Assembly (NCBI RefSeq): GCF_947179165.1
Contig: NC_077238.1
Location: 75,941,257 to 76,005,256 of the forward strand
Source: Solanum dulcamara
Lineage: Eukaryota; Streptophyta; Magnoliopsida; Solanales; Solanaceae
Reading direction: 5' to 3'
DNA length: 64,000 nucleotides
The position numbers were made by a program, and so were the translations under genes. Positions 34,562 to 46,000 of the stretch are shown in pieces. A model generated the notes under the pieces. The model had not been told where the DNA came from. It did no database searches and saw only the letters and a program-made list of their open reading frames with translations. Positions within the stretch are counted from its first letter, which is position 1, and every line of letters starts with the position of its first letter.

Positions 34562-36233
34562 TGTCATGACCCCAAACCCGCCGTGACTGACACCCATACT
34601 AACCGTCCGATAGGAGAATTATTACTACATCCCAACTGACAAAAATTGCAAGATATAAATAATTTTAAAGATGCGGAAGTAAGTTTAATCAACAAAACAT
34701 AGGCTAAGTTCCTATAAACTCAAAATTATCTAGTTATCAACCCAAACATGCTAATAAATAGGAGTCCACGGCAGTCTGAAAGAGACAGCTCACCCTTAAA
34801 CTCAAACACTATCACTCCTCTAAGCGAGGTCTCTCCGCAGTTGGTTGGATATGCCTTGTACTCAACAAAGATAGAGCAAGTATAGTATCAATACACAAAA
34901 TCAACAGTGTACTGGTAGGATCACGCGGCTAGCCAGTAAGTAAGTCATGGACAAGAAAACCCCACATAATAAGCACATATATACAGAATAACTTAATCAT
35001 TTTTCATCTCTAACAGTACTCAATAAGATCACATTTCATCAATCCCAATATCATGAAATTCCACATAAGGGTCTTCTCATGGGACCTGTAAACACTTATT
35101 TTGTGTTGGAACGTGACACCCGATCTAAGGTTTATGTCAGAACTTGACACCCAATCCAAATATGTGTCGAAATATGACACCCGATCCAATTATGTGTCAA
35201 AATGTGATACCTGATCCAAACATACAAAGCAATCACAATTTACCAAGAATAATCAACATTATATCACCAAGAACAGGTTCATCACAAAACAGGCCAGTAA
35301 TGATCATTTCACATAGTTCATAGCATTCTTTCCTATTCATATAACATATGCATAAAATGAAGTAAGTTATCAAGTAAATAAAACACATACAGGAAACAAA
35401 ACCATCACCTACCTCGAATTTGAGCTTCAACAACTCTAAGATGCAAGAGTTTTCCTTTTTCGGATTCGTTCCACTTGTTCTTGGTCTAAAAACAATAAAT
35501 ACACACAAATGATCAATATAATGGTCTACTTTACTTGAATTACAGTAGAATTTCCCTCCTAGACCAACCTATGATCCTAACCCCACCTAGGGCTAATTTT
35601 CACAATTACCCACAGGCCAAAACCATCCCCCAATGATCACCCACCATAGTTCATGGGTTCTAGAATTCAAATTATTAGGTTTAGGGAGTAGAAATCTTAC
35701 ATTTTACATGAGAATTCGTGAAAAAGTAATCAAAAGTGTCATAGGTCACCTCCTAACATCTTAAGAACAGTTTTTATGAAGAAAACTATTTCTGGGGGTT
35801 TTACCCCGTAGTAAGTCGCGACTGTCCCGCCACAGCGGAACCATCCCATCTGACGGGAATAATCCTGCTCTGGCGGATTGCAAGAAAATAGAGAGCTCGA
35901 AACTTGAGCTCCAAACTCTCATTTCACAACACACCCTCATCCCATAGCATCTTAAATCATACCCTTCATGCCAAATTAAATTTCGAGAGTTTTACTCACC
36001 CAAATGCAATTTTGTGAAATCGTAAATACTCTGTATCGTATAAGCTATCAACTAATTTAATTGAATCAGTGATTCAATCCCCCACCTATCATTAGGTCAC
36101 CCTAGACCTTGTCTGACTTGAAATTCATCCAAGTTTGGCCTAGGCTAAAAAAAATTGAAGTTTCTACCCAAATTTTCTGGTTTAAATTCCTTTCCTACTA
36201 GCCTATTCATAACAACGGGGGCAGACCGTTACA
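34562..36233 (-). mobile_element. Element A right (5') LTR
   Basis: 1672 bp, TGTCATGACCCC to GACCGTTACA, followed by the TSD copy TAGAC. It is shorter than the left LTR because of an internal loss of about 130 bases at 34760 (ATAAATA joined directly to GGAGTCCACGG). It carries the 32-bp tandem array at 35105-35222. Confidence 0.85.
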
Positions 36234-36238
36234 TAGAC

Positions 36239-36424
36239 CCACTCATACAAATTCCAGTAGATCCAATTTTGAATATGCAACTTCCACGAGGGGTTTTCTA
36301 CTTCCCATAGGAGTTCCTACGGTCCGTAGATCAACCCGTAGACGGTTTTAATGAGTGGTAGTTTGGTATTTTCCCACCCTTTCCAAACCAAAATATTGAC
36401 GTTTTGAGACTAAATTAGTTCCCT
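36239..36424 (-). mobile_element. Inverted fragment of an E-type LTR
   Basis: The reverse complement begins TGATAAGGGAACTAATTTAG, matching TGATAAGGGACTTATTTTAG at 242. The similarity continues through TTTGGTTTGGAAA and ACCAAACTACC and on to AAAATTGGATCT. It sits between element A and the D relic, so it was inserted or rearranged there before element A arrived. Confidence 0.6.
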
Positions 36425-36426
36425 TA

Positions 36427-36640
36427 TCAGGACCCTACATCATCAAACTGCTTTTCTTTAATCTTGTCAAGAAAAGAAAATCTTGCCTCCACACAAGCCA
36501 AAAATCCTCTTTTCTCAATTACTTCCGACCTCATAAAGTCATTAGTCAGAGTTTGAACCTCTCCAGCTAATGGGCTTCCAGAAACTTGCAAATGGGCTAA
36601 ACTCTCCATGCTCCCTACTTTTCTGCCCAGTTAGCTTAAT
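36427..36640 (-). pseudogene. Element D RNase H-integrase linker relic
   Basis: The minus frame reads SRKVGSMESLAHLQVSGSPL, AGEVQTLTNDFMRSEVIEKR, GFLACVEARFSFLDKIKEKQ and FDD, a conserved linker of plant gypsy elements located between RNase H and integrase. It is cut at about 36640 on the right and by the E-type LTR fragment on the left. It is probably part of the same old element as 853-1276. Confidence 0.75.
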
Positions 36641-39190
36641 CGATCTTTTTACAATATCTAGTCGAGCTCAATCGAACTTTTTACAGTACGAAGTCGAGCT
36701 GAGTCTGAGTTGTCTCTTTAGTATTTAGTTATGTGTAGTGCTATGCCATTAGAAAATTAAATTTATAATAAATTGATTTTAGAATATAAGCATAACTAGT
36801 TCAAATTGGTCCTTGCATTTAGCGTAACTGAATTAAATGTGATATTAGTCTGAAGTAGAATTCAAATCAAATGACATTAACTTAATATTGAACATTGAAT
36901 AGAACTTTCATGTAAAAAATAGAAATAAAAATAAAGCAACAACAAGTTTAAAAAAAAGTATAACTTACATAAATCCCATAATGTAAAGAGCAAATTATAT
37001 CCTATCCCTACTCTTTTTTAATTTACAAAAATCCCTTCAAATTTGTGTCATCCAGATACATTAATTCTGATACATTAGACAACTTGGTTGTTATGTTAAA
37101 AAGGATATTAAAGATAAAATTAAACGTAAATTCCACAAATCATGCAAAACAAATTGATATCAATCTCTTCCAAATTCAAACATTTCAAATTCAAATGTCT
37201 TCTCCCTAATTTATCCCAAATCGTAATACATTTTCTTGTTCATCTTCTTCTTCATTCTTTTTTTTCTTCTTAGTCATCAGTTATCAATTTTTAATTTTTT
37301 TTAAACTTTTCATCTACAAATTTTTGATAATGTGAAAATATACCTTTTCTTTTTCCATATTATTGAGCAACTGATTGATTTTTTTTTTGGTGATTATTGT
37401 TGTTAATCTTTTTCTGATACATAAGAGTTCGGGTCTATTTTCATATTTAAACTTATCTATTCATGCCTTTAATAATTTACCTGATACATAATTATTAAAA
37501 ATTGTATAATCTATCATGTATCAGTTGTTGTTATGTATCTGCAGTCTTTAATTTTTGTTCATATTTATTCAAATTAGAAGGTTAGGTGTCCATGCACATT
37601 ACCCAAAAAATGCACTCGATACATAAACTCTAATGTTCTATAGCTAAAGCACTGTGTATCAAATTAATTGATATGTACATGATACATAATAAATATTAAA
37701 ATTCATTAGTTTCAAACTTTATTACACGTATCATATACATATCAACTCACAACTGTGTTATATATCACACACTAAAAAATGTTATTGGCAATAATTACAT
37801 TTATAATGTATCTTTTATAAAATACAGTATTTTTCAAACAAATAATGCACATAGACAGTAATGTATCATGCACTATTTTTTTGGACATGATACGTAAATT
37901 CAAATTTATAATAAATGTATATGATACATAGCGACTACCATACAATAATGTATCTATCTCAAATCTAATATTTTATAGGCAATAATTACTTATTTAATGT
38001 ATCTAGTAGAGATATAATACTTATCAATTTAAACAAGATACATAAATAGTAATGTATCATGATAAAGTTAACCATCTCGAAAACACAATTCAAATTTATG
38101 TATCATAATATTGAAACGAAGGCATTACACATTAATTTAAGAAACAAAAACAACTAGATACATTAAAAATTCGAATCTATATGTATCATAAAAAGATGAA
38201 CAACAAAACTAAAATAAAAAAGCAATAATCTGATCTGGGCAAAAGAAAAAGAACTCAACTTTTCTCTCTCTTTTTTGGGGGTAGGGGGTCTTTCCCGTAG
38301 TCACTTTAAAGGACGAAAATACATCCTTGTTCGGCTTCGCCTTCTCAACTTTCTGATACGTCATTGATAATGAATCGTGCAATTGTTTGATCTGTTTTCA
38401 GCCCAATCTTCATCGTTAGATCAATCATAAACACGATCAATATTAGGTAAGTTTAACTGGGTACTCCCAATACTAAAAGAAGGAGCATCATCCATATGTA
38501 TCAAGACTTTAAATATGCAAAATAAAAAAATAAAAAAAGAACACAGATGTATGAATTTTCAGATAGAGAATATGAAAACTACCTATTCAAAAAGTTGAAA
38601 TCGATTAACCGGAGAGAGAATAAATTTGAAATTCAAAATTGTAATGAATAAAGTAACTATTGATTGAGGGAGTAAAAATAGGAGAGATTGAAGGAATGAA
38701 AATAGAAAGAGAGAATAAGAAGTGATGTATCCGGATCCGTGGGGTTTTCAAAGAAAAAGAGGAATTTTTGAAATATTTTAGAATGATAGGAAATAATAGA
38801 AAATATGATAAATAAGGATGTGTAGATATGTAATTTTTCCAAAAAAAAAAAATGTACACTGTTAATTTATTTAAACTTTTAAATTGAAAATATTACTTAC
38901 ATGTAGTTGTATCCAAAAAGTATCTTAAATAACAAAGTATATTAAAAAAGTTAATTGCATTAAATTAATTAAAGAAGTATAAAAACATATATAATTATAA
39001 TAAATGAGAGTAATAATTATTGAATTGACACTTAACCAACTTAATTAAGATTAATGGATTAATTTTATTTTTAAAGTAATTATTATCTGATCAAAATGAG
39101 CCAACCAAGCTGAATTGAGCTGCCTCAATGAGCTCGAGCTTTGACCGAGCTTAAATCGATCTGAACCGTGAGTCGGCTTGATTATGTGCT
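36641..39190. mobile_element. Possible non-autonomous DNA element with many GATACAT/ATGTATC motifs
   Basis: No gene. Between about 37050 and 38730 the heptamer GATACAT or its complement ATGTATC occurs roughly twenty times, in both orientations. The segment's ends (near 36960-37070 and 38700-38850) are weakly inverted to each other (ACATAAATCCC/ACATATCTACACATCC, then a C/T-rich stretch and GGATACAT). On the outside, AGCTTAATCGATCT at about 36636 and GAGCTTAAATCGATCT at about 39149 suggest an older repeat that was split. Clustered subterminal motifs are a feature of Mutator, CACTA and hAT-type elements. I cannot name the family. Confidence 0.4.
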
Positions 39191-39544
39191 GAGGAAATGC
39201 ACTAAATAATTTAAACATGCATACAGAATACTATTTTAATGTAGATGTATAACTACATAGATCACCCCTTAATTACTTTTTTTCACTAGGGACAAAATAT
39301 TAATACCAACTCATCTTGGAGTCATTTATGAACTTGACCCAACGATATGTTAAAGAATTTTCACATCGGCAGAAGGATGAGAAATTGGACTTTTTATATA
39401 GATTAGGTTCAGGTGTCATATTTTTACATGGTATCAAAGATTGGTCCATCTCTGTTTGGCTTCCGATCCACGTTTCAGTTGGGTCTGTGCGTGAAGACGA
39501 GTGTTACACTTTATTCGAATTGTGGTTTTCCATGATTTCATAAT
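39191..39544. other. No gene; possible LTR remnant
   Basis: Contains TTTTTACATGGTATCAAAGA near 39420-39440, similar to an LTR end joined to an iMet primer site, after CACATCGGCAGAAGGATGAG. Too short and diverged to assign. The 75-residue ORF at 39316-39543 is not gene-like. Confidence 0.3.
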
Positions 39545-40140
39545 GTACAGTACTGTATGGTATGATATGATACTGTAATGTACAGTACAATACTATGTTT
39601 GGATAGACTGTATGGTTTGCTATTGATTAATGATAATTTTGTTGTTTGGTTTGACTATATGGTATTGTATCGTAACTGATAAATTTACGAAAAATGCCCT
39701 TAATTATTATAAATATTAATAATAATTGAAGAGAAATTTTCAATTTTAAATCCCTAGAATCTTCAATTGAAGAGATAACAAGCACAATTGAAAAGAGAAT
39801 TTCAATTTGAAATACTTAGAAGTTTCAAAAATTGTTGCGAAGGAGAATGGGTAATACGATAGTGAAAGCAGTAGATATGTTAGGGTAACATTTAATAAAG
39901 AATAAAGGGTAACTTAGAATTATTTAAAATTAAGTAAGGATATAATCAGAAAGAAAAAAAAGTAAACCATGGGATACCACCAAATTGGTGGTTTCAAAAA
40001 GTGAGGGTTTCATGGTTACAAAACCATGAAACCAAACCATACCATATCATATAATTAAAAAAATAATCAAAACAAACATGGTTCTCTTATTAACCATACC
40101 GTACTATACCACAAAAAACTACCATCCAAACAAGCTGTTA
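39545..40140. mobile_element. MITE-like element with inverted GTATGGT-rich ends
   Basis: The left end has TACTGTATGGTATGATATG and CTATGTTTGGATAGACTGT. The right end has ACCATACCGTACTATACCAC and ACCATCCAAACAAGCTGTTA, which is broadly their inverse. About 600 bp, AT-rich and non-coding, and able to fold back. I could not fix a TSD. Confidence 0.5.
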
Positions 40141-40270
40141 GAGTGGATAAAAGCCTCACATTGGTTGGGAAATGGACTGATGGTCTACTTATATGAACTT
40201 CAATAATCCTGTCCTCATAAACTAGCTTTTGGAGTTGAATTAGACCTAGATGTCATATATTTACGAGATA
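40141..40270. mobile_element. TRIM/copia-like LTR remnant
   Basis: CCTCACATTGGTTGGGAAAT followed by GGTCTACTTATATGAACTTC, CTCATAAACTAGCTTTTGGA and GTTGAATTAGACC is a phrase common to a widespread plant TRIM-like or copia LTR. Only this part is recognisable. Confidence 0.4.
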
Positions 40271-40605
40271 AATGTACAAGTCTACTTCATCTTTACATGA
40301 CAGCTAGCTTCATATATAACATTGTTTCCAGTGTGGTTTTACCCCGAGACCAACTAGAGAAATGATTATAGTAGATGATGAACACTTATTCATGAAAATT
40401 TTGTCTTCGTCATCGATGATTAGGGAGTAAAAATATTTATATTTTCGATATTTATGTTACTATTTAGGCTTTAGATGGTTAATAGGTAACTAGTCGGGTG
40501 AATCTAGAGAATTGATTATGAATTTACTTAAATTTTAATTTTTATTCGAACTCTACATATTGTAATATTAGTTTGAAATTGCTGCAAAAATATATAATTT
40601 TCAAA
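40271..40605. other. Intergenic, nothing recognised
   Basis: AT-rich unique-looking sequence without open frames or clear repeat structure. Confidence 0.5.
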
Positions 40606-41312
40606 TTGAAAAAGGGTCAAAACTACCCTTTAACTATTCGAAATAGAGCACATATACCTTTAAACTATATTCTGCTAAAAAATAACCTTTCCGTCATATT
40701 ATTGGCTTACATCTACCCCTCTGTTTGACGAAATTAAATGTGGCATCCCATGTGTATTAATTTACGCCACATAAGATCTCCACATAAGCACCTCACTCTA
40801 CCCCTTCAATTAAAAGATCCAAATACATCCATTAAAAGACCCAAATCTACCCCACCCCATTAAAACACCCTAATTTTCTAAATTTTATAGATAAAAAGAT
40901 CGTTGCATCAATTTCCTACAATCTACAATTCTTTGTGCTTTTCTCCTTTCAATTCTCTATCCCTCGACTTTGTTGATAAGTATTGAGCTCTGAAGGGCTT
41001 GCTTCTTTTAATTGTGGGGAAGCTTAGAAATTGAGAAAGGGACGAAAATTAGGGTGTTTAATGAGTGGGGTGGGTTTGAATATTTTAATTGATGGGATGG
41101 AGTGGGTTTGAGTGGGGTGGGATATTTATGTGGAGATCTTATATGGCGTAAATTAATACACATGGGATGCCACATTTTATTTCGTCAAACGAAAGGGTAG
41201 AAGTGAGCCAATAGTATGACGAAAAGGATATTTTTGAGCCAAAATATAGTTTAAGGATATATATACTCTATTTTGAATAGTTAAAAAGTAATTTTAGCCT
41301 TTTTCCGTTTTT
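40606..41312. mobile_element. Fold-back element with inverted repeats of about 200 bp
   Basis: The left arm starts AAAGGGTCAAAACTACCCTT and runs through TAACTATTCGAAATAGAG, GACGAAATTAAATGTGGC and ATCCCATGTGTATTAATTTA. The right arm carries the inverse of each (TAAATTAATACACATGGGAT, GCCACATTTTATTTCGTC, CTCTATTTTGAATAGTTA, AGCCTTTTT). The arms are separated by about 300 bases. This is a non-coding MITE or foldback transposon. The TSD is not evident. Confidence 0.75.
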
Positions 41313-41870
41313 AAATTCTGAATCCGCCTCACCTCGAATACGGTAGTTAGCTTGTTAGTTCAGTTTGTTAGAATCCAGATGTTCAATTAATGAAGTTTGT
41401 TACAATTATATTCTCAATGAACTGTGCTACCCATGTGGCAATACAAATACAACAAAATAAGTTTCTCATTATTTAACTTTCTTTGGTTCTTTGCAGTTTT
41501 TGTATTAATTTTATTTCTTTTTTGAGGAAGATTTGTTTGTTGTGGACGAGGTTAAGTATAAGTGGCTGTTTCTGCAAATCAGAAATCAATGAAATAATGT
41601 CTACCTTCTAAAGGTATGTAATCACATTTTTGGCAATGACAATTATTCGATATTTTATGACCATAAACGAAGTAGTCTAGGACTCTAGGTCTAGGTAGAT
41701 GTACATAGCACCTTGAAATAAGGTAGATAATGTGTTACCTCTCAGTCGTTCTAGTTTACGTGACACACTTTAATTATACATAAAAATTATTTTAAATAAA
41801 GGTTTTGAGATTTTTTATCTAAAATAAAGTATAAATATGTGTGTGGCTATAATTATAAACAGATCAGAGG
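41313..41870. other. Intergenic, minor repeat traces
   Basis: Around 41745-41830 a CGTTCTAGTTTACGTGACAC segment resembles one end of a common nightshade MITE. No gene is visible. Confidence 0.4.
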
Positions 41871-42317
41871 CGAATCCAAGATTTTGAATCTCTGGGTGTC
41901 GTGCTACTTTGAACAGTAACCTATGGCAAAATCTCCAGCAGCGTATAGTAAGATAATACTTAATATTTATTAGTAAATTTGCATACAAAATTTAGACTTG
42001 TTTTGTTGGTTCAGTTAAAATTTTACTTACAAGAGATCTAGGGTTCTAATCTACTTATTCACAATTCTTTTTACAATAAATTCGCTAATGATGTCTTGCA
42101 CGGCAAAAAAAGTTTGAACTTGCATTCCTGAATGCTGCAGTGGTAAACCTGAGTTTTAACCACGGACACCACAAGCTCATTATTTCTAAGGGTGCTATGT
42201 ATAGTATTTTTACTTTCCTTATAAATATATATACGAATATATATGTTTATACAGATTTTTAACAAAGATCACGGGGTGGCGTGGCACCCCTGCCAACAAC
42301 ATAGATCCGCCCCTAAT
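41871..42317. mobile_element. MITE-like element with GGCGGATC-type ends
   Basis: Starts near AGAGGCGAATCCAAGATTTT and ends near ACATAGATCCGCCCCTAATT, which are imperfect inverse copies (GGGGCGGATCTATGTT). GGGGTGGCGTGGCACCCC near 42271 is itself palindromic. It lies 700 bases upstream of the GH10 gene. Confidence 0.5.
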
Positions 42318-42614
42318 TATATATTATTGAGCATATTCAAAAATGGCACAAGTGGTTGACTGGTTGTCTTTGAGATAACTTTTTCCTTAACAATGCAGGA
42401 ATATGAACAAAATATGTGCATCCAAACACTCGCTAATGCCCATTATAATACTCCCTAGTAAAAAAAATTGTGAGGTGCCGCTAAGATTAAAATAAGAAAT
42501 TTAAAATTAAATAATTTTTAAAGATAGAACGATATCATTCTTTTTGTGACAAATTAAAAAGGATAAACATAAAAATTGAACATTGAAAGTATGGGGATTA
42601 GTTAGAATTCACAA

Positions 42615-42860
42615 CTAGTACAATTTATGCTATAAAACATATTTTTTTTTACTCATTTCCCATCGAACCAGCTCACTGAAAAAATTGATGGTGAGAAATA
42701 TATTATCACTAAAATAGTGAAAAACTTTCTAATTTTTCTATATGAAAATATTCTTCTTTTTCTTTTCTCATAAATTCAATCAAATATTTATGGAAGTAGC
42801 CACTGAATATTTTTCAGCAGAATATTTCGATGGAAAAATAGTGATTTTTTAGTGGGTGAC
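42615..42860. repeat. Dispersed repeat, copy 1
   Basis: Shares TTTCCCATCGAACCAGCTCA, TTCTAATTTTTCTATATGAA and ATTCAATCAAATATTTATGG with 58790-59010 in the same order and orientation, at perhaps three-quarters identity by eye. Non-coding. It lies immediately upstream of the GH10 promoter region. Confidence 0.5.
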
Positions 42861-42968
42861 TTTTGCATCAGCACATGAATGATAAGTAAACTTGCTTAAG
42901 AATGATTAATAATTCAAGTGTAATAGGTTTCCTCACATGAAACAACTAATTATGGAAAATTTGCTACC

Positions 42969-42976
42969 TATAAATA
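42969..42976 (+). promoter_or_regulatory. TATA box of GH10 gene
   Basis: TATAAATA lies 60 bases upstream of the chosen ATG at 43029, a normal spacing for a short plant 5' UTR. Confidence 0.6.
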
Positions 42977-43028
42977 AATCTCTCATTTTATGATGATTTC
43001 ACAACATAGAATATTGTAATTTGCAATT

Positions 43029-46000
43029 ATGAAGACCTTTAAGAGAGATAATGTTTTGTGTCACATTTTACTCTTATCTTGTTACTTCCTTTGTGCAGGT
43101 TAATTTTTTGTCTAATCTTTAATTTAATCCCCTTATTGCTCTGTCCTTATTTTTTCCATTTATTTTTATGACAATATTATCTTTGCAGGATTTCCAGTGT
43201 ATGCCATAGACTATGACTACCATTTTACTTCAAAGGCATGTTTTCTATATAAGAAATATTTACATTTATAATTTCCCTCTAGAAAAAAGTATTAAAAAAA
43301 CGACGCGGGTTATTGATATTTTTTATAAAAAAGAAATAAATTGGTCTGAATTGATTGTTTTTTCTTGTTATATAGTGTTTGGAAGACCCTCTAAATCCAC
43401 AATATAATGGAGGAATTGCTAAAAATCCAGAAATGAATGATGGATTAAATGGATGGACACCATTTGGAAATGCAAATATTGAGACAAGAACATCAAAACA
43501 AGGCAATACCTTCATTGTTGCTTCACATAGAACACAACCAAATCATAGTTTTTCTCAAATATTTCATGTTGAGAAGGACACAATGTATACTATTTCAGGT
43601 ACATTACTGTTGCCCTTGTTAATGTCATGAAGCTTTACAAAAGAAAATTTGAAAATCTTGTATAGTTTTCGGTCAATTGACACCCCTTTCGTTGGAAATT
43701 TGTTACACGTAACTTTTGTATGTATACATACTACATGTTGAATTTCCTAGATTGTTTTTCGTATTTTTTTATTTATTTCATATTTCAACTCGTTACTAAA
43801 ATTTTTGGTTCTGTCACTATTTTAAGCTATTTCTAATTCCTCTTACCAATATAATTTGTCCGTTTCTATGTATATAAACTGATCGATTAAAATACATGGA
43901 TAATGCAACATTGCATATAAATTAAAGTAGATTAATGATGGTAGATTTGCTTAATTTGGGTGAATTCTATTGATTTTATTTATGTCATTTTTATAGCATG
44001 GTTACAAGTGAGCCATGGAAATGCTGATGTTGTAGCAATGATTAGAACACCAACTGGTGATTTTCCCACAGGTTGGATTTATGATCCGTTAGTTTATACA
44101 TATTAATCGATTTTTTATTGACCTAAGCAAAATTTGGACGAATTAAATTATGATTTGTTCATTAATTCTATTCTTTTTTAATCCACTTAAATTTGGCTCA
44201 ATCTACTCGTTTGCCTCCTCTAGGTTGGACTATTGCAACATCTGAATGTTGGTCTATGCTGAAGGGTGGTTTTAATGGAAATTTTTCTGGCCCTGCTGAG
44301 CTATATTTTGAGGTTTATTACAATTTTATTATTATTCATGTTAAATGTTTTACATTTTTACCTTAGTAATTTGTTATCTTCTTTTTTTTCGGTTCATATT
44401 GACATACATGGTTTTAATTTCAGAGCAAGGATATTAGTTCAGTTGAATTATGGGCAGATAGCATCTCTATACAGCCATTTACCTTGTTGGAATGGAAATC
44501 TCATCAGAATCAAAGCATTGAAAAGGTCAACAAAAGAAGTAACTTTCTTGAAATTTTTATGTATTCCACTAGAATTTGAAATCAAGGGAAGCCTTGGAGC
44601 TATGTATAAAAAAAATTGTGCGATCTTTAAGTCACATGTCCAAATCGTAGAATCAATCAACTAATATTACATCCCCTTGGAAGTTCATTATACAACTACT
44701 AGAAAATTGCTAATTTCTGACATAATCCACTAGAAATCTCTTGAGAACGAGCCAAATTTCGATGGAAATTTAGTGCACATGACTGTCCTTTTTATTAGAA
44801 TTTGAAATTTTGTTATAAAAAAAGTTAATTAGGATATAAAATGTAACATGCAGAGTAGAAAGAGCAAGGTGAAGTTACAAGTTGTTGATCATGAAGGCCA
44901 ACCAATATCAAATGCAACAATCATGATCAAACAAACAGGTGCTGCATTTCCAGTTGGAAATGCTATTAGCTATCACATATTAACCAATACAGGTTATCAA
45001 GAATGGTACAATCCCAGGTTTAAGCTAACAGTTTTCGAGAACGAAATGAAGTGGTGGGTAACTGAACCGTTCCAAGGCAAAGAAGACTACCACTTAGCTG
45101 ATGCCATGCTTCAATATGTCCAGAATCGCTCCATGTTAGTCCGTGGACACAATATAGTTTGGGAAAATCGCGATATGTTACCTTCATGGGCGAAAGATCT
45201 GCCACCTCCCCTGTTAGCATCAGCAATTGAGAGGAGATTTAACTCATTGATCCCAAGATATAAAGAACATATGATGCATTGGGATGTTGATAATGAAAAC
45301 ATGCATTTTTCGTATTTAGAAAGCCAAACAGGCGAAAACACGGTGTATTATTATAAGAAGGCTCATGGTATGGATTGGAATGCAACTATGTTCTTGAATG
45401 AATGGGGTACAATTGAAAATCCTGATGAGATTGTTGCAAGTCCAACTAAATACTTAGCCAAAATTAAGGAATTTCAAACTTTGGGATATGATGGACCTCT
45501 TGGAATTGGACTACAAGGACATTTTGATACTCCAACTATACCTTATATTAGAAGTGCACTTGATATACTTGCAACTGCAAATTTGCCTATTTGGATTACA
45601 GAGTTAGATGTTTCAAGCAGACCCCTTCAGGTAATAATTATAATCTCATTTCTTGTAAAAGTTGCATTTTAACATGTATACACTAATGATGTTATGACTT
45701 CTTATTTTTGAAGTTACCAAATTAGACATACTATAAACATGTATTTGATAGTACGAAAAATTGTTAGTTCTAATTTATACGCTAAAAGAATATGTATGTT
45801 GATTGTTTCCTTGGGCCGGGGGATATGGTCCCTTGAGTGCAAAGCTTGATTGCAAGATCCACCTATCAAGCAGGTATGAAAGTTGACTTTAGTAATTCAA
45901 TGGAAGGGTTCGTCGCTAAATGAATAAATGGTACTCTAGGGATAACATGCTGATCTTCCTATAGGGGTTCAAGGTCCAACCGTGGAATTCTTGGGAAAAA

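Larger units (their letters stand above)
1277..36233 (-). mobile_element. Element A: Ty3/gypsy chromovirus-like retrotransposon, interrupted by nested insertions
   Basis: The LTRs start TGTCAT (1277 and 34562) and the outer right LTR ends GTTACA at 36233. The five bases TAGAC precede the left LTR (1272-1276) and follow the right one (36234-36238), a perfect TSD. A primer-binding site (GCTCTGATACCAA on the plus strand) sits just left of the right LTR, so transcription ran leftward. With B1, C and B2 removed, gag, protease, RT, RNase H and integrase remnants follow in gypsy order. The internal region is broken by stops and deletions. It is an old, non-functional insertion that later served as landing site for other elements. 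Confidence 0.85.

Noticed and set aside
44690..44770. CACTA-like end (CTACTAGAAAATTGC) in intron 6 of the GH10 gene
   Set aside because: Only one weak end is visible and no inverse partner or TSD was found.
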